Position numbers and translations under genes: made by a program. The notes beneath the pieces were generated by a model. The model made no database searches, was not told the DNA's origin, and worked only from the letters and a program-made list of their open reading frames with translations. From Bacillus_BE sp042263505 (GTDB lineage Bacteria > Bacillota > Bacilli > Bacillales > Cytobacillaceae), in contig NZ_JBHKFI010000008.1 in NCBI RefSeq assembly GCF_042263505.1, positions 1-64,000 of the forward strand: DNA of 64,000 bases. The letters run 5' to 3'. How positions within the stretch are numbered: the first letter of the stretch is position 1; each line of letters begins with the position of its first letter. Positions 18,135-26,851 of this stretch are shown piece after piece.

Positions 18135-18186
18135 GGTTTAAAAAAATGAGAAGTTGACTATACTGAACTTCTCATTTTTTTAAACC
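18135..18186. terminator. Perfect 21-bp inverted repeat
   Basis: GGTTTAAAAAAATGAGAAGTT and its exact complement flank a ten-base loop. The internal A/T tracts make it read as a bidirectional terminator or an insulator upstream of the 53-residue gene. Confidence 0.6.
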
Positions 18187-18534
18187 TTTAACAGCTAAGT
18201 AGGCTCTGTAAAAATAGAAAATCAGTACGCACCAATTCCATGAAAACCTCTGGTTGTTTAATAACCAAATTGTCATGAATTAGCTGTTGTTAAGTATCTC
18301 TGCAAGTTCTCGCTGTTTGTTGAACAATAAACAATTTGGTTCGAGAACACACAATTAATAAGGTTTTTATTTAGGAGATTGGGGAATAGTGGGAAATAAC
18401 CCATGAGAACAGTGCTTGTACCAGCGTTTTAAATGATCTAATATACAGTTTCAAAATAATTCTCTAATATAACATAAATGAAAAGTTAATGTTTAACAGA
18501 TTTTCTTCTTGTCAATAATAATCTTGTAAGCTCA
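18187..18534. other. Non-coding stretch between recombinase modules
   Basis: No gene is seen. AACCAAATTGT (18258) and ACAATTTGGTT (18329) form an inverted pair about 60 bp apart. The rest has no feature I can name; it may contain sites used by the neighbouring recombinases. Confidence 0.3.
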
Positions 18535-18572
18535 TGATAATTCCACATATCCTGGGATATGTGGAATTATCA
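18535..18572. repeat. 38-bp near-perfect palindrome
   Basis: TGATAATTCCACATATCC and GGATATGTGGAATTATCA are 18-bp perfect arms separated by TG. The loop is too small for an efficient terminator hairpin loop and there is no T-run next to it, so a protein-binding or recombination site is more likely. It lies 63 bp beyond the stop codon of the tyrosine recombinase. Confidence 0.75.
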
Positions 18573-18634
18573 GAAGTAATAAAAAGAATTATACAAAAAA
18601 AGAGCCCTGCCTAAGACAGTGCTCAGTAGAAAAT

Positions 18635-19522
18635 TTAATCCAAAGTTGATAGGGTATCCCTAAGATTATCAACATTTAAGTGTTGATACCGCATGGTTGA
18701 TCTCAAATCACTATGGCCAAGAATAGCTGCGAGATATCTTTGGTCAGCTCCCTTTAAAGTTAAATGGGTTGCTGTACAGTGTCGGATCAAATGCGGGGTA
18801 ATTTTAACTTGTATTCCTGCTGCCTTTTGGATCTTTTTTAAATGAAACCTAACATCGGCTGCACTAATTGGTTTATCTAAAAACTTTGGTGAAGGAAATA
18901 CATACCTTGATTCCTTACGATACGAGTAAATATGCTGTTCCAGTAAATTCACTAATTGATCGTGTAAAGGTAGATATAAATCCTTTCCGCCCTTGATTTT
19001 TGGAAAATAAACCTTTTTCTCATTCAAGTAAACATGTTCTTTTAACAAGGTAATAACGGGTGAGATTCGGCTTCCTGTGTAATAAAGGAAGCTAATCAAT
19101 ACATGATAGAACGGTGAATAGTTCTTAGCTGTTTCAATCAACTGCTTCATTTGTTCTTCTGTTAAAACCGTTGTTAAGGGTGTATAAACTTTTGGTGTTT
19201 TTACTTTACTTCCAGGGTCATCACCACACCCAACCTCATTGAACAGGTATTTGGAAAAGGATTTAATAGTTGAGATATGCCGGGCAATTGAATTCTTTGC
19301 ATATCCATTTCGGGTAAGAGCATCTTGATAATCAAGAATATCTTCTTTTGTGATATCCAAAACAGTTACCTGTGAACCATAAGTATCAATTAAGTGTTGA
19401 TTAAATTTAGCTAAATCTTTCGAGTAACCAACTATGGTTTCTTCGGAGTATCCATTCCTAGATAAATACATAAGAAATTTCTTAACGAATACCTCGTAGT
19501 TATTTTTTACTTGGAAGATCAT
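18635..19522 (-). CDS. Tyrosine recombinase (XerC/D-like integrase)
   Basis: This 295-residue protein has an N-terminal SAM-like core-binding domain (about 1-100) and a complete tyrosine-recombinase catalytic domain: Arg in TGSRISP, Lys in KGGKDLYLPL, HLIRH, GHSD and the nucleophile Tyr in MRYQHL. All catalytic residues are present, so it should be active. Its ATG overlaps the stop of the upstream XRE protein (ATGA), so the pair is translationally coupled. It sits next to one copy of the 17-bp S-layer repeat, as integrases sit near attachment sites. A GAGC...GCTC hairpin at about 18600 may be its terminator. Confidence 0.88.
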   Translation of the reverse strand: MIFQVKNNYEVFVKKFLMYLSRNGYSEETIVGYSKDLAKFNQHLIDTYGSQVTVLDITKEDILDYQDALTRNGYAKNSIARHISTIKSFSKYLFNEVGCGDDPGSKVKTPKVYTPLTTVLTEEQMKQLIETAKNYSPFYHVLISFLYYTGSRISPVITLLKEHVYLNEKKVYFPKIKGGKDLYLPLHDQLVNLLEQHIYSYRKESRYVFPSPKFLDKPISAADVRFHLKKIQKAAGIQVKITPHLIRHCTATHLTLKGADQRYLAAILGHSDLRSTMRYQHLNVDNLRDTLSTLD

Positions 19523-20373
19523 CCGGCATCATACTCGATTTCTGGATCTTCATAATTTTGCTGAATAAACCAGGCCAATTGACTTGAATTTAACAGAACA
19601 GAATCAATATCAAGATTTTGATTCAGTAAATACTGATATTGATTCTGAATCGTAATACTTGGTGAAAACCAGCAAAAAGATACTCCCCTTTGAGGTTCAA
19701 GAACCTGGGGGACGGTTAGGTTACATAAGTTACTAAACACATGGGGACCAATCCATTTTTCAAAGAGATCAATTTTACCCCGGTCGGATTGTAACAATTC
19801 TAATTTAAGTGAATCTTCCACTCGGTTAAATTTGAAGAACAATTGATTGTCTTCAGGGAGTTTAAGAAATCCCTCCAAGACAGCCGACTTTTCCTGATTA
19901 TTTTCAAAAGACAACACCTTTTGATACTTCTCGCGAAGGTCGGTAAGTGAATAATTCGGTGTCATCTTAATTAAATGCTCATTTACTTGATTCATAAAAC
20001 TCGAAATTAGCTCATCCAGTAGGGGTTGATCCATTTTCAGCAGTAATTCATTTAGTTTCTGAACAGGCTCTGGTAATTCAACCGGTGTAGCCTCACCCTT
20101 TACCTGTTTGTTTAACAGCTTTTGCTTTTCTAGTAAATCTCTTAAGTGATCAAGGTCCACTTTGAAGAACTTCGAGAATTTCTCAAGTGTCTCAACACTT
20201 GGCGTTCGCTTTCCAAGTTCAATATAGTTAATAAACGCATTGCTGATTTCCAACTGTTCGGCTAAAACAGGTTGGGTTATGCCATGTTGCTCACGAAGAT
20301 TACGCAAGTAATTTCCAAGAAGGTTCTTCTTCATTTTCACATCTCCTGTTTGTTTTTTGTTACTTCCATTCAT
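19519..20373 (-). CDS. XRE-family HTH protein with long C-terminal domain
   Basis: A Cro/C1-type HTH occupies about residues 14-70 (GNYLRNLREQHGITQ...GKRTPSVETLEKFSKFFKVD) and is followed by about 200 residues of unrecognised sequence ending DPEIEYDAG. The ATG at 20373 follows AGGAGGTGATTG; a second possible start at 20334 also has AGGAGATG. It is coupled to the tyrosine recombinase by a 4-bp overlap. It is probably the regulator, or a DNA-binding partner, of the integrase. Its start lies only about 155 bp from the 17-bp repeat at 20529, i.e. near the putative element end. Confidence 0.75.
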   Translation of the reverse strand: MNGSNKKQTGDVKMKKNLLGNYLRNLREQHGITQPVLAEQLEISNAFINYIELGKRTPSVETLEKFSKFFKVDLDHLRDLLEKQKLLNKQVKGEATPVELPEPVQKLNELLLKMDQPLLDELISSFMNQVNEHLIKMTPNYSLTDLREKYQKVLSFENNQEKSAVLEGFLKLPEDNQLFFKFNRVEDSLKLELLQSDRGKIDLFEKWIGPHVFSNLCNLTVPQVLEPQRGVSFCWFSPSITIQNQYQYLLNQNLDIDSVLLNSSQLAWFIQQNYEDPEIEYDAG

Positions 20374-20520
20374 CACAATCACCTCCTTCTGCAATAAGAT
20401 ACATTAGTAATTTATTGCCAAAAAGAGTTGCTTTAATACCACAACCCAGAAACAAAAAACCTTCCGCTAACTAATCATTTTTTCAGTTAAACAATAGTCC
20501 AAAATTGTTGAGAATAATAA

Positions 20521-22416
20521 ACTAATAGTGTAAGTGCGATTAACGCTAAAACTGTTGTAGTTTCTTTCAACAAGGCAATCACAAAAGCTACTGCAGAAGA
20601 TACAAGAAATTATGTTATTGATCTTAACCAAGATAATGCATATGCAGCAGGTACTCCAAGTGCTGAACGTTTAGATCAGATTGATCCTGATGCTTCAGCA
20701 ACATTATCAGAAGACGGTAAATCTGTTACATTACATTTTGGTGCTGCTGCATTCGCAACAGATGACCAATATTCAAAAATTAAAATCTCTGGTTTAAAAG
20801 ATAATTATGGTAATGCATTATCATTCGAAGATAAGTTTTTAGTAAAAGATACAGTTGCACCAAAACTAATTAAAGCATCAATGAAAACTCCTACAACTTT
20901 AAATGCTGAATTTAGTGAAGAATTATCTGCTCCTGGATCAGTTACAATTGATGGAAATGTAGTTTCATCAGGCATTACTATTGATGGTAAAAACGTTGAG
21001 ATTACAGGATTAAGTTTAGCTGCAGGTAGCCACACTGTAACATTTACTGGTACTAAAGATATCAACTCTCTAAATCTTTTAGATCCAAATCCAACATCAG
21101 CTACTTTTGTTGTGGGTGATGACAATGTTGCACCAACAGTTACTTCACTTTCAGTTCTTGGCGAAAACAAAGTAAAAGTAGTATTTTCTGAGGAATTAAA
21201 TGCTGCGCCTTCAGTGAAAATTGGAGCAACAACTGTAACAGCTACTAAAGATTCTGATGATAAAACAAACAAAACTTACATCGCAACATTCACAAATGCA
21301 CAAGTAGGTTATGGTACAAGCAAATTTGTTAACACTGATGTTGAAGTTGCTGCAGGATACCAAGATATGCAAGATAATGCAGGATTGAAATATACTAAAT
21401 CTGTAACATTCAATCTTGATGAAACTAAACCTGTTGCGCAATCAATTACAGCTAAAGACGGAAAACTAATTGTTAAGTTTAATGAGGATGTAGCTGCTGG
21501 TACAGGAAATGCAACAGTAGACTATACTACTGCTGACGGTTTACGTTATTCAGATACATTCACTCCAACTGCTGGTGCTTATGATGCTGATGGTGATGGT
21601 GTAGTTGATAATGAGTACATTCAAATTGACTTAACAGGAAATACAAATATGACTGATGGTACTAAACTTAATAATGGTACCTTTAAAGTTACTTTACCAG
21701 GAGGCTATGTTGTAGATACTGCTACTACTCCGAATGGTTCATCATCTGGCGTATTGACTTATACTGAAACTGGATCATCATCAGATTCTAATGTTCCAGA
21801 TGTCACTTCTGTAACTCCAGATAGAACTGGATTTACTATCTTATTTGATGAAGAAGTAAGCTCAAGTGCTCTACAAGTTTCTAACTACACTCTTTCTGGT
21901 GCAGCTCTACCAACTGGAACTGATTTATATTTTGATGGAGCAAAAAATAAAGTTAGAGTTGAATTACCTGCTGATAGCATTGCTACAACTGGAGATCGTC
22001 AATTAGTTATTAAACCGGCAGTAACTGACTTAGCTGGAAACTCAGTAGACACTGCTGATAGAACTCAAGTTGTAAATGTTCAAGATAATACTAAAGCTTC
22101 TCTAACAAAAGTAGCTGTAGTAGATGATAAAACTTTAACACTTACCTTCAATGAACTAGTATCTGATGGTACAATTGCTACAACTGCAACAGATGTTCAA
22201 GGTGATTTTGAGGTATATGTAAATGGTGCAAAAGTAGCTGTTACAAGTGTTGACGCAGCTGATGACAATACAGTTGGCGCAACTACAATGACAGTAAACT
22301 TAACAAATGCATTTACACTTACAGATACTGTTACTGTAAAAGTATTAGATGCTGCAAGTCTTGCACAGGATTTAGCAAGTAATACATTAAAAGCAATTTC
22401 AGTTTCTAATAAATAA
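20521..22416 (+). pseudogene. Promoterless S-layer variable region (silent cassette)
   Basis: An open frame from just after a TAA (20518) encodes about 630 residues beginning NSVSAINAKTVVVSFNKAI and continuing as Ig-like S-layer domains with the same VAPT/FSEEL motifs as the expressed gene, ending KAISVSNK plus stop. It has no signal peptide, no wall-binding domain, no ribosome binding site and no promoter. The first 17 shared bases are the S-layer junction sequence, in the same frame. Both this segment and the expressed gene end in a near-identical context: stop codon, then a REP-like type A element within about 15 bp. Intact reading over 1.9 kb implies it is either recent or kept by occasional expression after recombination. 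Confidence 0.85.
20529..20545 (+). repeat. 17-bp direct repeat, copy 2 (silent cassette start)
   Basis: This TGTAAGTGCGATTAACG is identical to 12655-12671 and in the same reading frame relative to the S-layer sequence (VSAIN). The distance between copies is 7,874 bp. Confidence 0.9.
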
Positions 22417-22427
22417 TTATTAAAAAA

Positions 22428-22570
22428 GGGACGCGGGGACTGGTTCCTTGTTCCACTAAAATTCAATAATTTATTATTGGTAAATAACTTAATAGCTTTA
22501 AAATAAGTTATGAGGAAGAACCTCAAACTGCCCTTGAAAAATAGGGTTAGTTTGAGGTTCTTTTTTTTAT
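22428..22570. repeat. REP-like element, type A
   Basis: The core GGGACGCGGGGACTGG...TTGTTCC is followed by the second hairpin GAACCTCAAACT...AGTTTGAGGTTC with eight T residues (22518-22568), a strong terminator. The following 22597-22669 stretch begins with AGGAGGAAAGAG and an ATG but runs into the next repeat after 24 codons; it looks like a destroyed small gene (KVWMVIKDRRSGKFLNV). Confidence 0.75.
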
Positions 22571-22669
22571 AAATAATTAAATAGGAGGAAAGAGAAATGC
22601 AAACTAGGAATGTGAAAGTTTGGATGGTTATTAAAGATAGAAGGTCAGGTAAATTTTTGAATGTTAAAA

Positions 22670-22870
22670 GGGACACGGGGACAGGTTCCTTGTCCCAGTA
22701 CGTAAGTACTGATTGGAAGGAAAGCTCATTCGAGAGAAATCTTGGATTGGGCTTTTCTTTTTAACCTGGCAGCCGAATCAAATAGAAAGATAGGCTTATA
22801 TTATAATCGTGTAAGATAAATAACAGCCCTAATTCCTTTCTGTGGAGTTAGGGCTATTTCTATTTGAGGA
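22670..22870. repeat. REP-like element, type B (long form)
   Basis: The core hairpin, AGTACGTAAGTACT, the AGCTCATTC terminator hairpin and a third hairpin AGCCCTAATTC...GAGTTAGGGCT are all present. The same 200-bp arrangement recurs at 46769-46965. Confidence 0.75.
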
Positions 22871-22883
22871 GGATTTTGAATTA

Positions 22884-23020
22884 GGGACACGGGGACAGGT
22901 TCCTTGTTCCACAAAAATATCTAATAATACGTCATTGATAAAAAATTAGATAGTTTCAAAATTAGTTATGAGGAAGAACATCAAACTGCCCGTAAGGGTT
23001 GTTTGGGGTTCTTTTTTAAT
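22884..23020. repeat. REP-like element, type A
   Basis: The core GGGACACGGGGACAGG...CTTGTTCC is followed by the AACATCAAACTGCCCGTAAG / GGTTGTTTGGGGTTC terminator hairpin. It is the left part of a duplicated block shared with 44974-45520. Confidence 0.75.
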
Positions 23021-23144
23021 AGGCTCTGTTAAATTTTAATGTTGATAATCTAAATAAAAAAAGGAAGCTCAATTCTCTTGGGTTTCCCTATTCTCCACAA
23101 CCTGTCTATAAATTTATGTAATAAGGTTATCTTGTTAGTTTAGT

Positions 23145-23431
23145 CTATTTTACACGTTGAAACATTTGATGGCTTTCTTTAAATTGAACTAAATTCCATA
23201 AGTTCCCGTATAAATCTTTGAATACTGCAACAATACCATAAGATTGTTCCTTTGGTTTTCTAACAAATTCAATTCCTTTGGCTACCATTTCATTATAATC
23301 TCTCCAAAAGTCATCTGTCCCGAGGAAGAGAAAGACTATTCCACCAGTTTGATTTCCAATGAAAGATATTTGCTCTGGATTTGAAGCCCTTGCAAGCAAT
23401 ATAGTAGTTCCAGACGAGCTTGGTGGTGATA
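23145..23431 (-). pseudogene. Truncated duplicate of VOC-family gene
   Basis: This is nearly identical to the C-terminal two thirds of the intact glyoxalase-fold gene at 45235-45657, with a handful of base changes. Homology stops abruptly at 23431; upstream the frame continues for eleven unrelated codons to an ATG at 23465 with no convincing ribosome binding site. The N-terminal beta-strand of the fold is missing, so it is probably non-functional. Confidence 0.75.
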
Positions 23432-23505
23432 AAAACCTAAAATATGAACTCTCATATTTAGTCATTTCATCAAATTTTAGAAGATGAATGTTTTAGTAGA
23501 TTTCA

Positions 23506-23622
23506 ATTCCAAACATACGAGGAAGTTACTCAGAAATAGCATGGTTTATGAAATTCTTTAATGAACGCCAAATGCATTCCAGTATTCAAGATTTATCACC
23601 AAAAGAATTCTATGAAAAGTAA
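23506..23622 (+). pseudogene. C-terminal fragment of IS3-family OrfB
   Basis: The frame reads IPNIRGSYSEIAWF...FFNERQMHSSIQDLSPKEFYEK and stops, which is the end of an IS3-type DDE integrase (NxxRxHSS...LSPxEF). About 39 codons remain. It differs from the complete IS3 at 53 kb, so a second IS3 family once inserted here. Confidence 0.7.
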
Positions 23623-23633
23623 GGGGCGTTGAC

Positions 23634-24014
23634 GATAAAGGAAGTTCGGGTGTAGATGGGCTTAATAAAGTCCGAGCACCAGCTTGATTTGGAATGGCGG
23701 GCATGATAGCCTTGTTTGGCGATACCAACTGTACTAGTAGCTGGCTTCTTGGCAGAAGAATCATGCCCGCAGAGGCTCCATGTCAAGTCCTAAAGGAAGA
23801 AAAGATCATAAATGAAATTGCTTCATCTCATGAAATTCATGTTAATTCCCCTTTTTAGAATCCTGAACATTTAAATATTATTAATCCATTTATGATTATA
23901 TTTCAAATTACTTCTTTCTAAACAACATTACAAAGATAAAAAAAATAAATAAAATAAAAAGGAGGCCAATATTTGAAAGAAACTCCTCCATTATTTGATC
24001 ACTCCCTGTCATTT
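23634..24014. other. Non-coding stretch with 11-bp inverted repeat
   Basis: GCGGGCATGAT (23697-23707) and ATCATGCCCGC (23760-23770) are perfect arms around a 52-base region that is richer in G+C than its surroundings. It may be the end or the non-coding RNA part of a lost mobile element. From 23790 to 24014 the DNA is A+T rich and I see nothing in it. Confidence 0.35.
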
Positions 24015-24965
24015 TTAAGGTGTAATTATGGTTCTAAACGAACAATAAGAGCTTTGGCTTTCATAATCATTCTTATTAACATGATATGGTTTTGGAAATA
24101 TAATAATTTGATAATTTTGCTTCTTTTTTACATTTGGTAAAATTAACCTAAAGACATCTCTTTTACCAGGAGATATCTTCATATAATTTACAACATTATT
24201 ATTTATTAGAGGAACTTGATTCCAGTTCAACATAGCAATAGCAGCATATTCCATATTTTGATTTTCAGGTGCACCTAACGACAAAAACACTTCTTTATCT
24301 CCTTTATTTGAGTATAACACTTTTAATTTATCTTTTTGTTTACTAAGAAATACATTGTCAATTGGTCCTTGATTGTATGTGTATTGAGGCTTTTCATATG
24401 TAAGGTTAATATCTTCTTGAGTATTATTCAGCATAAATCTTAATGGAAGAACCTCCTGTAGTATTGAAGCTTTATTAAGATCTTGATCTTCAACTAAATA
24501 CTCAGGTTTTTTTACAATTATAAAATCAATCTCTTTATCTAATTTAGTAATTGGAACATGCACAGTAATATTTTTTTCAGAATTAGGTTTTATATTTATC
24601 AGATATGAACTGTAAGTCTTTTTTGATACTTTAAACTTAGTCTGCTTAAAATCTTTCATTATCAGAAGCATATAATTTCTATTATCGTTTATGTAATGAC
24701 CAATTGAAATAGTCGTTTCCAAAACACCTTTTTCATATTTTAAATTTGAACCCTCTGTTATAAAGTTCCCATTAGAATTATACAATCCATATGATATTTT
24801 ATTACTATTATTTTGTGTATCCACTTGCACATTTTTGTGAATACCTTTATTTTGTTCTGTTGAATCCCGTTTCTTATTATCATAATAAATAAATGTTGTA
24901 TATATTACTACCATGATTAATAGTGCCAATATTAGCAAAATAATTGTATTTTTTTTCAAAGACAT
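24015..24965 (-). CDS. Membrane-anchored hypothetical protein (316 aa)
   Basis: The family is not recognised. The protein has one N-terminal transmembrane anchor (residues 8-28, LLILALLIMVVIYTTFIYY) and an extracellular Asn/Lys-rich domain of about 285 residues with no Cys cluster or obvious catalytic motif. The start follows GAGG on the minus strand. The gene lies 66 bp downstream of a secreted protein gene in the same direction, and both proteins begin MSLKK, so they probably form a two-gene operon of cell-surface proteins. Base composition is very A+T rich. Confidence 0.6.
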   Translation of the reverse strand: MSLKKNTIILLILALLIMVVIYTTFIYYDNKKRDSTEQNKGIHKNVQVDTQNNSNKISYGLYNSNGNFITEGSNLKYEKGVLETTISIGHYINDNRNYMLLIMKDFKQTKFKVSKKTYSSYLINIKPNSEKNITVHVPITKLDKEIDFIIVKKPEYLVEDQDLNKASILQEVLPLRFMLNNTQEDINLTYEKPQYTYNQGPIDNVFLSKQKDKLKVLYSNKGDKEVFLSLGAPENQNMEYAAIAMLNWNQVPLINNNVVNYMKISPGKRDVFRLILPNVKKKQNYQIIIFPKPYHVNKNDYESQSSYCSFRTIITP

Positions 24966-25031
24966 AATTAGTCCTCATTTCAAAAAAAGACTAGAATATT
25001 TATTCTAGCCTTTTCGAATGTAATATATTTA

Positions 25032-25493
25032 TTACCAATAAGCTTTTAGTTCGCTAGTTATAGTCTCATAACCACTCTTTTTATAAGTGTGATTACTAAT
25101 CGCATAATCATCACCAAAAAAGATAGAACTATTAGCTTTTGCTGATACAAATGTTGAACTTTTTTCAGTCGCACTACCACTGTCAATTAAACTACCATCG
25201 CCATTGAAAGTCCTAACTTTAACATAGATAGAATCTTCCTTTACAGTAGCTGAGGAAGATCCAAGAGCATAATTACCAGAAAATAAAGGTTCTTTACATT
25301 CTAAATTTGAAGAAACTGATATTGTTGCTTGAGCGGATAAAACCCCTTCCATGTTTAAAGGAAGTTGATACTGTTCTACCGGCTCTCCAAATTCAATTAA
25401 TGTTGGTTCTGCTTCAGCAGCAAAAACCGGCATGGAACTTAAGAATATTCCTAACCCAACGCTAGAGCTTAAAGCAATTTTTTTTAAAGACAT
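25032..25493 (-). CDS. Secreted hypothetical protein (153 aa)
   Basis: A classical signal peptide (MSLKKIALSSSVGLGIFLSS, cleavage after VFA near residue 25) precedes about 128 residues rich in Ser, Ala, Tyr and Glu, with one Cys, ending SELKAYW. It is predicted to be mostly beta. AGGAGGG is placed well before the ATG. It is the first gene of a probable pair with the membrane-anchored protein downstream. Function unknown; secreted bacteriocin-like or adhesion roles are possible but not shown by any motif. Confidence 0.6.
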   Translation of the reverse strand: MSLKKIALSSSVGLGIFLSSMPVFAAEAEPTLIEFGEPVEQYQLPLNMEGVLSAQATISVSSNLECKEPLFSGNYALGSSSATVKEDSIYVKVRTFNGDGSLIDSGSATEKSSTFVSAKANSSIFFGDDYAISNHTYKKSGYETITSELKAYW

Positions 25494-25959
25494 AACAATT
25501 CCCTCCTATATAATTTGTATACATGAAAGTTATTCTTGTAAGATATTACTATTATAAGGTAATTACAGGAAAATTACCATATTATTCTAGTGCGAGTATT
25601 TACTAACTGTATAGTCTATTTGTAATAAACTTCAGTTATTGCATTTATTTGGAAGGAAGATTCAAACATCTTCTACTTGTACTACTATATTTCTATTAGA
25701 GTTTGTAAAGAAAAAGAGTAGCATCATATTGCTAAACAAAGTCAGATTGACAAATCAGGGTTACGAACATAGGATGTCAATTCAACTAAATATATAATCG
25801 TATTTCACTATCTAAATTGATAGAGTCAGATTCATCATTAGAATCTGGCTCCATTTTTTGTTCATTCCATATGGCCTTTCAGCATAAACCAACAGCGTTG
25901 GATGGTGTCAGGCACTATAATCTCAGAGGACTCTTCAAAATATTACAAAACTATTAGAA
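25494..25959. other. Promoter region and terminator, no gene
   Basis: The DNA upstream of the secreted protein gene contains its presumed promoter. At 25822-25860 AGAGTCAGATTC pairs with GAATCTGGCTC and precedes TTTTTT, a terminator with no gene directly before it. I see no coding sequence in the rest. Confidence 0.35.
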
Positions 25960-26062
25960 GGGACAAGGGTACCTCGTCCCAGCATGTAAGTGCTGATTAG
26001 AAGGAAAGCTCATTCGGGAGAAATCTCAGAATGGGCTTTCCTTTTTGACTTGGCAGCTGAAT
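25960..26062. repeat. REP-like element, type B
   Basis: GGGACAAGGGTACCTCGTCCC is followed by AGCATGTAAGTGCT and the AGCTCATTC...GAATGGGCT hairpin. Just after it, at 26078-26126, GGGGCTGTCCAAAAA...TTTTTGGAGCCCC resembles a terminal inverted repeat pair of IS1182-type elements fused head to head. Confidence 0.7.
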
Positions 26063-26280
26063 CAAATAGAAAGATAAGGGGCTGTCCAAAAAGTCAGTGA
26101 AAGCTGATTTTTGGAGCCCCTTTTTTAGGGACACAGAGAGAGGTAGAGACCACTGAAAAAGTACGCTTGTTTGAGGACTAAAAAGTCTCCGTTTCCCTGA
26201 TTACAACTGGAAAATGGAGACTTTTGTCTGTATTTTTAAAATATATGTAAGTTAATTGAGTAGATGGCTGCTTTAAAAAA

Positions 26281-26402
26281 GGGACACGGGGACAGGTTCC
26301 TCGTTCCACAAAAATATCTAATAATACGTCATTGATAAAAAGTTAGTTATGAGGAAGAACCTCAAACTGCCCGTAAGGGTTGTTTGAGGTTCTTTTTTTA
26401 TT
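26281..26402. repeat. REP-like element, type A
   Basis: The core hairpin is followed by GAACCTCAAACT...TTTGAGGTTC and seven T residues. The copy ends immediately before a small membrane-protein gene. Confidence 0.75.
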
Positions 26403-26420
26403 AAAAAGGAGATGAAAACT

Positions 26421-26591
26421 ATGTTGATTTTAAAATGTCTAGTAATATTTAGCCTTTTGGGATTGTTGAGCATTGTAGTATTACATTTAATCTATCAACT
26501 ATCAAAGCCATTTCGCACAATTGCATATTTTGCATATGCAACTGCATTTGGTGTTAGTTTTATTGGTTATATTTACCTTAATATATTTTGA
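26421..26591 (+). CDS. Small membrane protein (56 aa)
   Basis: This short frame starts with ATG 26421 after AAAGGAGATG. The product is almost entirely hydrophobic, with two probable membrane helices (CLVIFSLLGLLSIVVLHLI and TIAYFAYATAFGVSFIGYI) joined by YQLSKPFR. It ends at a TGA that runs straight into another REP-like partial copy (26593). Not recognised; small two-helix proteins of this kind can be toxins, immunity proteins or regulators. Confidence 0.5.
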   Translation: MLILKCLVIFSLLGLLSIVVLHLIYQLSKPFRTIAYFAYATAFGVSFIGYIYLNIF

Positions 26592-26851
26592 AGGGACAAG
26601 GGGACAGCGTTCTGTAGTTTTATAAAAAAGATTGATCATTTAAAACAAAGTTTGATTATTTAAAACAAAGATAGATTAAATCCTGTGTTGATATGCAGGA
26701 TTTTTTCTTGTTCAACAAAACCAGCCAATAGTTGTCAACATTTTTTAATAAAAACTTAAAAAAATTCATGTTATACTAAATTTGTATATGCCAAATAACC
26801 TTCCAAATACTATGTTTGGAAAGTTTTAGTTTATTTAGTAAAGTGATTAAA

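Noticed and set aside
12655..20545. Inversion-type (shufflon/invertase) switching of the S-layer
   Set aside because: The two 17-bp copies are in direct, not inverted, orientation, which gives excision or replacement rather than inversion.
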